Below, piece by piece: positions 55,202-64,000 of a DNA stretch of 64,000 bases. Position numbers and translations under genes: made by a program. Position 1 is the first letter of the stretch. The number at the start of each line of letters is the position of its first letter. The notes beneath the pieces were generated by a model. It had not been told where the DNA came from. It was given only the letters and a program-made list of their open reading frames with translations, and made no database searches. This DNA is from Deinococcus sedimenti (lineage in GTDB: Bacteria > Deinococcota > Deinococci > Deinococcales > Deinococcaceae), in NCBI RefSeq assembly GCF_014648135.1, contig NZ_BMQN01000005.1, positions 1 through 64,000 on the forward strand, read 5' to 3'.

Positions 55202-55423
55202 ATGAGACTCATTGCCATCCTGCTGGGCATACTCGCCGCCATCGGCCTGCTACTGGGCTTCCTGCCGCTGCTGGGCTGGCTGAACTGGCTCCTGGTCCTG
55301 CCGCCCGCCGTGCTGGGCCTGATCCTCGCCGTGCTCGCCAAGGACCGGGGCGCGACCACCCTGAATGTCGTGGTGCTGGCCCTGGCCGCGCTGCGCCTCT
55401 TCCTGGGCGGCGGCGTGTTCTAG
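55202..55423 (+). CDS. Small hydrophobic membrane protein
   Basis: A 73-residue protein with two or three membrane helices (LIAILLGILAAIGLLLGFLP, then LLVLPPAVLGLILAVLA, then VVVLALAALRLFLGGG). It resembles the small uncharacterised membrane proteins common in bacteria, with no motif that gives a function. TACCTG lies five bases before the ATG. It is divergent from nth. Confidence 0.7.
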   Translation: MRLIAILLGILAAIGLLLGFLPLLGWLNWLLVLPPAVLGLILAVLAKDRGATTLNVVVLALAALRLFLGGGVF

Positions 55424-55449
55424 GCCAATTCGCCGGTTCCCGCGCACTC

Positions 55450-55478
55450 TTGCGCGATTCCGGGGTGAATGCTACTCT
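55450..55478 (+). promoter_or_regulatory. Promoter of tRNA-Trp
   Basis: TTGCGC (55450-55455), 17 bases, TACTCT (55473-55478); start near 55485, about 25 bases before the tRNA. Confidence 0.7.
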
Positions 55479-55508
55479 GCACAGGCCCGCGCGGACAGCG
55501 CGCGTGAA

Positions 55509-55586
<78 letters not shown>

Positions 55587-55587
55587 G

Positions 55588-55626
55588 AAACACCTCCACC
55601 CAGTCGGTGGGGGTGTTTTTCTCTTG
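55588..55626 (+). terminator. Terminator of tRNA-Trp
   Basis: AACACCTCCACC with GGTGGGGGTGTT around CAGTC, then TTTCTCTTG. Confidence 0.9.
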
Positions 55627-55768
55627 CGGTTTCGGCCGCTCTGCCCCCCTGCCCGTCTGATGGAAGCACTGAGGGAATGAAGGTCAGATGTGGGCTTTAC
55701 CCTACCGGACTTGGGCTGGCACTCATTAGAATGGGCCGGATCGTCCCCTGCACCGTTCAAGGAGTCCC

Positions 55769-56404
55769 ATGAAGAACCTGCCCATCCTGTCCCTGGTCGT
55801 CCTGACCACCGTGCTCTCCAGCTGCAGCAAGATCGTCGGGGCGGCCATTCCTGCCCAGACGATCGCCAACCCCGCCGGTCTGGAAGGCAAGCAACTCGTG
55901 GCGTCCTCACCCCTGGTGATCGAGTCCGTGAAGGGCACCGTCAGCTACAGCACGGCCGGCGCCCCCTTTGATGACATCCAGATCCCGGACCTGCCCTTCG
56001 GCATCAAGCCCGGCGGGCTGGACTTCAAGACTGGCTTCAGTCAGGTGGCCGTGAACGGCGTGTGCGTGAAGCCGCAGACGTTCACCGTGACCGTCAGGGA
56101 CGTGAAGGTGGACGCCAGCGACGCGGCGGCCAGCGCCACGTTCACCGCCGCATCGGGCGCGCAGTTCACGCTGACCAAGACGTCGGGTGCCGTTGACAGC
56201 GCCACGTACAGTGTCTCCGACACCAGGCTGAACGTCGCGGCGGACACCGCGACCGCCATGAAGTTCTTCTCGATCCTGACGGCGGGCGGCAAGAACACCG
56301 TGAGCGTCGCCGCCACCATCAGCGCCAGCGACAACGGTCTGGCCGGCTGCACCCTTGGCTTCACCCTCAAGGACGTCAGCGTCGTCCTGAGCAAGTTCCA
56401 GTAA
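55769..56404 (+). CDS. Predicted lipoprotein of unknown function
   Basis: A 211-residue exported protein. The signal peptide KNLPILSLVVLTTVLSSC ends in a lipobox with Cys19. The rest is beta-rich and low in charge, with two further Cys (GVCVKPQ and AGCTLGF) that might pair. No enzymatic motif is seen. The ribosome binding site AAGGAG is seven bases before the ATG, and TAGAAT at 55727-55732 gives a leader of about 30 bases. It is monocistronic. Confidence 0.85.
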   Translation: MKNLPILSLVVLTTVLSSCSKIVGAAIPAQTIANPAGLEGKQLVASSPLVIESVKGTVSYSTAGAPFDDIQIPDLPFGIKPGGLDFKTGFSQVAVNGVCVKPQTFTVTVRDVKVDASDAAASATFTAASGAQFTLTKTSGAVDSATYSVSDTRLNVAADTATAMKFFSILTAGGKNTVSVAATISASDNGLAGCTLGFTLKDVSVVLSKFQ

Positions 56405-56413
56405 CTGCCCCCC

Positions 56414-56453
56414 GCCGGCCGCCGCTCCTGCATTCGCGGGGGCGGCGGCCGGC
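56414..56453. terminator. Convergent GC-rich hairpin
   Basis: GCCGGCCGCCGC (56414-56425) with GCGGCGGCCGGC (56442-56453), a perfect 12-bp stem between converging genes; no T-run. Confidence 0.5.
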
Positions 56454-56458
56454 GCCGA

Positions 56459-56779
56459 TCAGCGCTGCGGGGGCGTGAGCGCGTCGCGCAGCCACGCCTG
56501 GAATTCCGGCAGGGCCCGGTCGTACTGCAACGCGATGATCTCCGGCACCTCGTAGGGATGCACGGCCTTGATCCGCGCTTCGAGGTCCGGGTACTGTTCG
56601 CCGCTGGTCTTGATCAGCAGCAGACTCTCGGGGTCCTCGGCGACTTCGCCCTGCCAGCGGTACACGCTCTGCAGTCCGGGAATGATGTTGACGCACCCGG
56701 CGAGGTGTTCGGCAACGAGGATGCGGGCCAGGTCAAGGGCCCGCTCGGGGGGGAGGGTGACCATGACGACAAGTGACAC
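56459..56779 (-). CDS. cutA: Divalent-cation tolerance protein CutA
   Basis: A 106-residue trimeric CutA1 protein, linked to copper tolerance in other bacteria though the mechanism is unsettled. Motifs: ARILVAEHLAGCVNIIPG, SVYRWQGEVAEDPE, LLLIKTSGEQYPDLE and HPYEVPEIIAL. The GTG start lies six bases after TATGCT on the minus strand. Confidence 0.94.
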   Translation of the reverse strand: MSLVVMVTLPPERALDLARILVAEHLAGCVNIIPGLQSVYRWQGEVAEDPESLLLIKTSGEQYPDLEARIKAVHPYEVPEIIALQYDRALPEFQAWLRDALTPPQR

Positions 56780-56911
56780 GCGATCAGCATACGTCCTGTG
56801 GAAGTCAGGTCAGCAAGGGTGCCCCCCCGCCGCGTGGTTCCGCCCGCAGCGTCAACGTTCCCACAAGGGGCCGCTCGACTCTGGCAGCCGCACGGCCGGT
56901 ACGCTGAGCGG

Positions 56912-57355
56912 ATGAGAACCGTCGTCTTGATCGTGGTGCTGGTCCTGCTGGGCCTGTTCGCGGTGCTGAACACCAACGCCCTGATGTTCCCGCACACCCT
57001 GGGTCTGGGGTTCGTGACGTACACGGGCGTGCCGATGGGCCTGATCCTGCTGATCGTGGCGGCGTTGCTGGCGCTGCTGTTCTACTTCTGGGCGGGCATC
57101 ACGGGACTGCGCGCGCAGGCGGACAGTGCCAAGCTGCTGCGTGACATGGAGGCGCTGCGGGTCAGCCTGGACCAGCAGGAGGGCAGCCGGTTCGCGCAGC
57201 TGCAGACGCACCTTGACGAGCGCCTGAAGGTGCTGGGTCAGGGCAGCGGTTCGGGTGAGGTCGCGGCCCTGAGTGCCCGTGTGGACGCCCTGCAGCGTGA
57301 CCTGAACGTGCAACTGGCGCAGATGGACGACTACCTGAAGAGCAAGCTGGGCTGA
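56912..57355 (+). CDS. LapA-domain (DUF1049) membrane protein with coiled-coil tail
   Basis: A 147-residue protein with two membrane helices (about 3-18 and 42-62) separated by a short loop, the LapA/YciS arrangement, then a cytoplasmic helical tail of about 80 residues with Leu/Ala/Asp heptads (RMEALRVSL-like and VDALQRDLNVQLAQMDDYL). In enterobacteria LapA acts with LapB in lipopolysaccharide assembly; that role cannot be assumed here. TACGCT six bases before the ATG fixes the start and suggests leaderless expression. Precedes accD by about 90 bases. Confidence 0.83.
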   Translation: MRTVVLIVVLVLLGLFAVLNTNALMFPHTLGLGFVTYTGVPMGLILLIVAALLALLFYFWAGITGLRAQADSAKLLRDMEALRVSLDQQEGSRFAQLQTHLDERLKVLGQGSGSGEVAALSARVDALQRDLNVQLAQMDDYLKSKLG

Positions 57356-57384
57356 AGGGCGGCCCGATCGCAACTGGACGCTCG

Positions 57385-57425
57385 TTGCACCCGGTGCAAA
57401 AGCAGGGGGCCGCGCCGCCTAGAAT
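57385..57425 (+). promoter_or_regulatory. accDA promoter region with a perfect 15-bp palindrome
   Basis: TTGCACCCGGTGCAA (57385-57399) is a perfect dyad. TAGAAT follows at 57420-57425, so the dyad covers the expected -35 position and looks like an operator for a fatty-acid or other regulator. The regulator is not known. Confidence 0.6.
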
Positions 57426-57446
57426 GCCCACGGAGGAGTACACCGC

Positions 57447-59251
<1,805 letters not shown>

Positions 59252-59267
59252 GCCCTCATCCGCCCTG

Positions 59268-59295
59268 ACACCCGACCCCGCCCAGGGTCGGGTGT
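59268..59295 (+). terminator. Hairpin after accA
   Basis: Perfect 11-bp stem ACACCCGACCC/GGGTCGGGTGT with a six-base loop; no T-run follows. Confidence 0.55.
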
Positions 59296-59816
59296 TCGCC
59301 TACCACCGGCGCGCCGGGCAGCACGAACTGCCGGTACAGCTGCTCCAGGCAGTCGTCAGGGCTCATGAAGTAACTACCGCGCCCCGCCCTCGTGCAGGGC
59401 CGCGCGGAACTGCCCGGCGGGACCGCCGCCGTCCTCAAAACGCACGCGCAGCACGAACACCCGCGACGCCTCGGCCGAGCGCTTCACGCGCACCACCGGC
59501 CCGGCCGGATGACGGGCCGCTCCCGGCCTGGAGCAGGGACGCACGTTCCAACGATTCGATGCTGGACGGGCGGGCGGACGGTGGGCAGGATTCGTGTCAT
59601 GAGGGGACCTCCGGTGGCCCCAGGCTGCGGGGCCGTCGTGCCCTCAGCGGGGCATGTCTGGCCGATGGCAACGGCCCGCACGGGCAGGTGAGGGACCTCC
59701 GTGACGATTCACTCGCAGCGGTGTCCAGCTCCACCTCGGGGCCAAGGGCACGCCCCAGGGCTCCACTTTCAACCGCCCTTCCCAGGTGCTCGATTCCGAG
59801 GCACTGAGGAAGCCCT
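59296..59816. other. Gene-poor region with possible decayed minus-strand coding fragments
   Basis: About 520 bases without a supported gene. On the minus strand 59374-59496 reads 41 codons from GTG (VVRVKRSAEASRVFVLRVRF, then an Ala/Gly-rich end to TAG), and another frame nearby reads FMSPDDCLEQLYRQFVLPG. Both have natural-looking composition but start abruptly, so this may be a decayed gene. No homologue is recognised. Confidence 0.35.
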
Positions 59817-60575
59817 TCACTCCCTCGGGAGGCTGCTGTCAGTGGGGAGGGGGACGAGCGTCAGGCGCAGCAGATGCCGTTCGCCGTCCGGAACGCTGAG
59901 GGCCTTGAAGCGGCGGTGCAGGTCGCGCAACTCGCGTTGCAGGGCCTTGGCGTCCTCCGGGCGCAGGTGCAGGTGCGTGGTGTTGTCCCACAGGGCCGGG
60001 AAGGCGTCGCCCAGCAGCGCATCGAGCAGGCCCGCGCCCCCACGGCTGGGCGGCTGCGGCGGCGGGAACGGCAGCAGCACGTGACTGTGCAGGCCTCGCT
60101 CATCCCCGGCGGTGTACAGCCCGAACCAGCGGGGATCGTCGGCCAGTTCACCCCACGCGCGGGTCAGGGCGTCCAGCACCGAGCGGCGCGAGTTGTCCAG
60201 CGACTCCTCGTACAGGGCCTGCACGGTCGCGGCGTCCGTCGCGGCGAACGGCACGAAGTACCGCCGGGAGGACGCGCGGTAGTGCTGCACGGCGCGGCCC
60301 GCGCGGGCCTCGGTGCGCGTGACCACCAGCAGGCCCAGCCGCTGAAACTGCCGCGCGCGGTACAGCATGGCGTTCGTGGACACGCCCAGTTCGCGCGCCA
60401 CGTCGGACACGCGCCGCTCGCGGTAGATGAACGGCTCGAAGAACTGCCGGGTGTACGCGTCGGCCAGGACCCGCGCGGCCGCCGGGTCGTCCAGCCGCTG
60501 CCACCCGCCGGAGTCCGTGGGGGCGCCGCTGGCCTCCGGACTGACCGCTGAGCTGGGTGAATCGGGGCGTGTCAT
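59817..60575 (-). CDS. HTH transcriptional regulator (ArsR-like) divergent from an MFS exporter
   Basis: A 252-residue protein with a winged helix near residues 35-90 (RRVSDVARELGVSTNAMLYR with QFQRLGLLVVTR), the pattern of ArsR/MarR-type regulators. A long C-terminal part (about 95-250) has no recognised motif and may bind a ligand or dimerise. The ATG lies seven bases after TACCCT on the minus strand. Only 42 bases separate it from the divergent exporter, which it probably controls. The longer in-frame reading through the exporter gene was rejected. Confidence 0.83.
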   Translation of the reverse strand: MTRPDSPSSAVSPEASGAPTDSGGWQRLDDPAAARVLADAYTRQFFEPFIYRERRVSDVARELGVSTNAMLYRARQFQRLGLLVVTRTEARAGRAVQHYRASSRRYFVPFAATDAATVQALYEESLDNSRRSVLDALTRAWGELADDPRWFGLYTAGDERGLHSHVLLPFPPPQPPSRGGAGLLDALLGDAFPALWDNTTHLHLRPEDAKALQRELRDLHRRFKALSVPDGERHLLRLTLVPLPTDSSLPRE

Positions 60576-60617
60576 GTTCACCAGGGTACGGCGCACGCTG
60601 CCCAGCATGGAGACCAC

Positions 60618-61853
60618 ATGCTGAACGTGCCCGCCTTCCTCCCCCTGTGGCTGGGACAGGTCATCACGCAGATCGGGGACCGCGCCCTGAGCCTCGCGCT
60701 GGGGTACTTCGTGTTCCGCGAGACCGGCTCGGTGACTGCCACGGCGCTGCTCGCGCTGGCCGGGTACCTGCCGGGCCTGCTGTTCGGGTCGTTCGCCGGA
60801 GTGCTCGCCGACCGCTGGGACCGGCGCCGGGTGCTGATCGTCAGCCAGCTGCTGCAGGGCGTCGTGATCCTGGCGCTGCTGCTCGCCACGCAGCCCGGCT
60901 GGCTGTGGGTGGCGTACGCCGTCATGTTCACCGAACTGACCCTCAGCCTGCTGGCCCTGCCCGCCGGGGGGGCGCTGCTGCCGTCCCTGGTCGGCGAGGC
61001 GCGCCTGGCCCGCGCCAACGCCACCCTGTCGGTCGGCATGACAGTCGCGCGCCTGCTGGGCCCGCCGCTGGGCGGCCTGCTGGTCGCCCAGGCGGGCGTG
61101 ACAGGCGTGGTGGTGTTCGACGCATTGACGTTCTTCGGTGCGGCGCTGTGCTTCACGCGCCTGCCGCGCGTCCCGCAGGCCCGCCCCGCTCCGGTCGGGG
61201 TGGGGGAGACGCTGCTCGGCTCCTGGCACACCCTGGCCGGAGAGTGGCGCGCGGGCCTGCGCGTGATCGGCCGCAGCGGCGTGATCCTGGCCCTAATGAC
61301 TGTCCTGGCCCTGACCGGCCTGGGCGGCACGCTCGTGGACGCCGCGTACATGCCGTTCGTGCAGGGCGTCCTGAACGCCAGCGCCGCGCAGGTGGGCCTG
61401 CTGAGCACCGTCATGGGTGCCAGTACCCTGCTGGGCGGCCTGATCGCCGGGCGGGCGGTGGAGCGCCTGCCGCTGCGGCCCCTGATCGCGGGCGGCACCG
61501 CGACCGTCGGGGCGCTGATGCTCCTGATTTACACCGGGCACTCCCTGCCCCTGATGTTCACGGTGTGCGCCCTGATGGGCCTGCCGATGGTCGTGTCGAA
61601 CGTGGCGCTCTCCACGAAGATCCAGCTGGCCACCCCGGACGCCTACCGGGGCCGGGTCTACGGCGCACTGGGCACCACCAGCGCCCTGATGGGCGTGACC
61701 GCCACCGGCGGCGCCGCCCTGATCGGTCAGGGAGTCGGCCCGGTCGCGCTGCTGACCGTGGCGGGCAGCGTGACGGTGCTCGCCGGTCTGGTCGCCGCCG
61801 CGCTCCTCCCAGCCCGGCCCGCCGCCCCCACGCAGACTGGCGTGGAATCCTGA
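60618..61853 (+). CDS. MFS exporter (MefA/enterobactin-exporter-like)
   Basis: A 411-residue 12-helix major facilitator. It begins FLPLWLGQVITQIGDRALSLAL and has the loop motif GVLADRWDRRRVLIVSQ, LPAGGALLPSLVGEARLARAN and, late in the second half, LATPDAYRGRVYGALGTTSALM, the pattern of macrolide/siderophore exporters. Substrate unknown. GGAGA lies five bases before the ATG. Probably controlled by the divergent regulator. Confidence 0.9.
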   Translation: MLNVPAFLPLWLGQVITQIGDRALSLALGYFVFRETGSVTATALLALAGYLPGLLFGSFAGVLADRWDRRRVLIVSQLLQGVVILALLLATQPGWLWVAYAVMFTELTLSLLALPAGGALLPSLVGEARLARANATLSVGMTVARLLGPPLGGLLVAQAGVTGVVVFDALTFFGAALCFTRLPRVPQARPAPVGVGETLLGSWHTLAGEWRAGLRVIGRSGVILALMTVLALTGLGGTLVDAAYMPFVQGVLNASAAQVGLLSTVMGASTLLGGLIAGRAVERLPLRPLIAGGTATVGALMLLIYTGHSLPLMFTVCALMGLPMVVSNVALSTKIQLATPDAYRGRVYGALGTTSALMGVTATGGAALIGQGVGPVALLTVAGSVTVLAGLVAAALLPARPAAPTQTGVES

Positions 61854-62061
61854 CCGGCGCGGAGCTGAAGCGTGACGCGGTGGGATGGCAGTGAACCGAT
61901 GCGCCCGGGAGCACCACCCGCAGCCACCCGGTGCAGCAGTTCCGGCGCACGCAGTCAGGCGGAGCGACGCCTTCGCATCTGGCCGCAGAGTGGGGGTTCC
62001 CGGTGGTGGCCGCACTGGACGACCCTCGTGTGCCGTCCTGCCGGGTGACGTAGCCTCGGGC

Positions 62062-62697
62062 ATGCCTGACCTGTCCACCCTGCTGGCCTTCAGCGTCGCG
62101 GCGCTGGCCCTGATCCTGATTCCCGGTCCCAGCGTGCTGTACATCGTGGCGCGCAGCCTCCACCAGGGACGGCGCGCCGGGCTGGTGTCGGCGCTGGGCG
62201 TGCAGACCGGCGGACTGGTGCACGTCCTGGCCGCCACGCTGGGCGTCTCGGCGCTGGTGCTGTCCAGCGCGCTGCTGTTCAGCGTCCTGAAGTGGGTGGG
62301 GGCCGCGTACCTGATCGTGCTGGGCATCCGCACCCTGCGCGCGCCCGCCCCGGACACCCTGACGGTCACCGTGCCGGACGCGCCGCCGCTGACGCAGATC
62401 TACCGGCAGGGCGCGGTCGTGAACGCCCTGAACCCCAAAACCGCGCTGTTCTTCCTGGCGTTCCTGCCGCAGTTCGTGCATCCCGGGCACGGGCCCGTGT
62501 GGGCGCAGACCCTCACGCTGGGACTGGTGTTCCTGGGGCTCGCCACGCTGAGTGACGGCGCGTACGCCCTGCTGGCGGGCAGCCTGGGGCAGCGGTGGCA
62601 GGGGAACCGGGTGTTCGCCCGGCGGCAGCAGAAGGTCTCGGGTGGGGTGTACCTCGCGCTGGGCGTGGGCACCGCCCTGATCCCCCACGGGTCATGA
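62062..62697 (+). CDS. LysE/RhtB-family amino-acid exporter
   Basis: A 211-residue protein with six predicted helices. The family motif AALALILIPGPSVLYIVARS lies at the first helix, followed by GLVSALGVQTGGLVHVLAATLGVSAL and NPKTALFFLAFLPQFV. It probably exports amino acids or homoserine lactones. TAGCCT lies five bases before the ATG. Its end overlaps the end of the convergent HAD pseudogene by six bases. The 208-base spacer before it shows no convincing gene. Confidence 0.92.
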   Translation: MPDLSTLLAFSVAALALILIPGPSVLYIVARSLHQGRRAGLVSALGVQTGGLVHVLAATLGVSALVLSSALLFSVLKWVGAAYLIVLGIRTLRAPAPDTLTVTVPDAPPLTQIYRQGAVVNALNPKTALFFLAFLPQFVHPGHGPVWAQTLTLGLVFLGLATLSDGAYALLAGSLGQRWQGNRVFARRQQKVSGGVYLALGVGTALIPHGS

Positions 62698-63325
62698 GGG
62701 CTGGGGCAGGTCGGCTAGCGCTCCCACGCTGAGCGCCGCGCCACCCGCCAGCGCCCGCTCGCGCACGCGCGGGTGCGCGTGAACGTGCCACGCGGGCAGC
62801 CCCGCCGCGACCGCGCCGCGCACGTCATGCTCCGGACTGTCCCCCACGTACGCGCCCGCCCCGGCAGGCAGGCCCAGGGCGTCCAGCATCACCCGGACGG
62901 GCAGGGGATCGGGTTTCAGCGCCCCCACCTCACCCGCGATGACGACCACCTCGAACACATCGGGGAAGCAGGCCTGCACCCGCGCCCGCTGCGCCGGGCC
63001 GTCATACGCGTTGGATAGCAGCGCCAGCCGCACCCCGGCCCCCCGCAGATCACGCAGCAGCTCCGCCGCGCCGGGCATGGGCAACGTCGCCGCCACCAGC
63101 GCCCGCGTGTACAGGCCCAGGTGCTCCTCCGTCAGGGGCACGCCGTACGCCGCGAGCGTCCGCCCCAGCCGCTCGGCATCCTGCCGCAGCGGGTCGGCCA
63201 GTCCGGTCTCCACCCGCGCGTCGCAGTGTGTCCAGCGCGTGAATGTCCGCCGCGACGAAATCCGTCAGCGTACCGTCGAAATCGAAGGCCAGGAAACGCA
63301 GCGGGGCGGGCAGGTCGGGACGCAC
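62692..63325 (-). pseudogene. HAD-superfamily hydrolase with frameshift
   Basis: Two minus-strand reading frames make one HAD protein. The first (GTG at 63325) gives LRFLAFDFDGTLTDFVAADI, motif I, then leaves the frame near 63213-63240. The second gives LLRDLRGAGVRLALLSNAYD (motif II), ALKPDPLPVRVML (motif III Lys) and GAYVGDSPEHDVRGA (motif IV). A one-base shift near CGACGCGCGGGTGG joins them; the cap region also seems short, so a small deletion may accompany it. TAGGCT lies six bases before the GTG. The gene is inactive unless recoding or a sequencing error explains the shift. Confidence 0.85.
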
Positions 63326-63362
63326 CCCGGCAGCCTACCCGCCCCACCTGTCGCGCGCGGCC

Positions 63363-64000
63363 TCAGCCGAGCATGTCGAGTTCCTGCACGCCGCTCAGGA
63401 ACTCGCGTTGCGGGTACTCGTCCGGGTCGAAACCCCGGTCGCCCTCGGCGGGCGTGACGCTCAGGGACGCGAAATCGAACAGGGTGCGGTCCATCAGGTG
63501 GCTGGGGGTGACGCGGGTCAGGGCGCGGGCGATGTTCGTCAGGCGGCCCGGATGCTCCCGCTCCCAGCCTTCGAGCATCTCGCCGACGACCTTGCGCTGG
63601 AGGTTTTCCTGGCTGCCGCAGAGGTTGCAGGGAATGATCGGGAATTCGCGCGCCTGCGCGTAGCGGATGATGTCGGCCTCCGCGACGTACGCCAGGGGGC
63701 GGATCACGACGTTGGTGCCGTCGTCGCTCTGGAGTTTGGGCGGCATGGCCTTCAGGCGCGCGCCGAAGAACAGGTTCATGAACAGCGTTTCCAGGATGTC
63801 GTCGCGGTGGTGGCCCAGTGCGATCTTCGTCGCGCCGATCCTGCGGGCGTGGGCGTACAGGATGCCGCGGCGCAGGCGGCTGCACAGCGCGCAGGTGGTC
63901 TTGCCTTCCGGCGTCTTCTCCTTGACGACGCTGTACGTGTCCTGGGTCAGGATGTCGAAGCGCACGCCCAGTTCCGTCAGGTAGCGGGGCAGGACGTCCT
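63363..64000 (-). CDS. ttcA: tRNA 2-thiocytidine biosynthesis protein TtcA (5' end outside the window)
   Basis: Thiolates cytidine-32 of some tRNAs using an iron-sulfur cluster. The visible part is open to the right edge and reads [21 protein letters not shown], then [20 protein letters not shown] with the Fe-S Cxx[34 protein letters not shown] and IPCNLCGSQ. The N-terminal PP-loop (SGGxDS) lies beyond the window. The C-terminus (about 40 residues after the DRTLFDF block) is longer than in E. coli. Confidence 0.92.
   Translation of the reverse strand, partial: DVLPRYLTELGVRFDILTQDTYSVVKEKTPEGKTTCALCSRLRRGILYAHARRIGATKIALGHHRDDILETLFMNLFFGARLKAMPPKLQSDDGTNVVIRPLAYVAEADIIRYAQAREFPIIPCNLCGSQENLQRKVVGEMLEGWEREHPGRLTNIARALTRVTPSHLMDRTLFDFASLSVTPAEGDRGFDPDEYPQREFLSGVQELDMLG

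Noticed and set aside
61854..62061. Possible small gene before the LysE exporter
   Set aside because: Short frames exist, one reading GGATPSHLAAEWGFPVVAAL, but none has a start signal or recognised similarity.

Overview
The window is chromosomal DNA from a Deinococcus species. The evidence is a 5S rRNA of Deinococcus type, an SLH-domain/beta-barrel S-layer protein of the SlpA type, and a 129-residue XRE repressor almost certainly equal to DdrO, the master repressor of the Deinococcus radiation/desiccation response. Genes are GC-rich (about two thirds G+C) and many start a few bases after a -10 box, the leaderless-mRNA style typical of this genus.

Layout. 1-460: 5S rRNA and tRNA-Gly(GCC) with hairpins and terminators. 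465-587: antisense remnant of a PPK2 polyphosphate kinase. 599-14275: housekeeping block with tgt, slpA, ppaC, folC, an M32 carboxypeptidase, an 83-residue unknown, ddrO, a repeat-bearing membrane protein, moaC, a YceD protein and a long-type sugar-1-phosphate nucleotidyltransferase. 14464-29541: exopolysaccharide locus. One co-directional, overlapping run encodes a polymer-length regulator/tyrosine kinase, a polyprenyl-phosphate sugar transferase, a flippase, four glycosyltransferases, a polymerase and rmlBACD for dTDP-L-rhamnose; an O-antigen-ligase-like protein faces it. The middle, about 18.0-24.3 kb, is strikingly AT-rich (about one third G+C), a horizontally acquired specificity core. 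Both flanks carry broken genes of GDP-mannose/hexose-phosphate metabolism: a headless ManC and a phosphohexomutase with its middle deleted.

29.9-43.4 kb: tRNA-Glu, lpd, a DcuS/DctR-like two-component system divergent from dctA, a pseudouridine catabolic pair (psuK with an N-terminal HTH, psuG), futalosine-pathway menaquinone genes (mqnE, mqnA) with a SnoaL-like gene between them, a GAF-GGDEF protein, and a DUF3006/ComEC-like metallo-hydrolase pair. 43.4-64 kb: a heterodimeric ABC exporter, a sugar MFS transporter coupled to a GH1-family protein that has lost both catalytic glutamates, hemC, asparaginase, a zinc-ribbon coiled-coil protein, an MFS transporter coupled to nth, tRNA-Trp, a lipoprotein, cutA, a LapA-like protein, accD-accA, a regulator divergent from an MFS exporter, a LysE exporter, a frameshifted HAD hydrolase, and ttcA running off the right edge.

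No phage, insertion sequence, CRISPR array or defence island was recognised. The most unusual features are the probable GH1 pseudoenzyme, the paired remnants around the exopolysaccharide locus, heptamer-repeat inverted arrays that repeatedly abut stop codons, tandem operator-like repeats over the psuK promoter, a triplicated stop/start junction at moaC, and a membrane protein combining six 23-25-residue repeats with a bactofilin-like segment.
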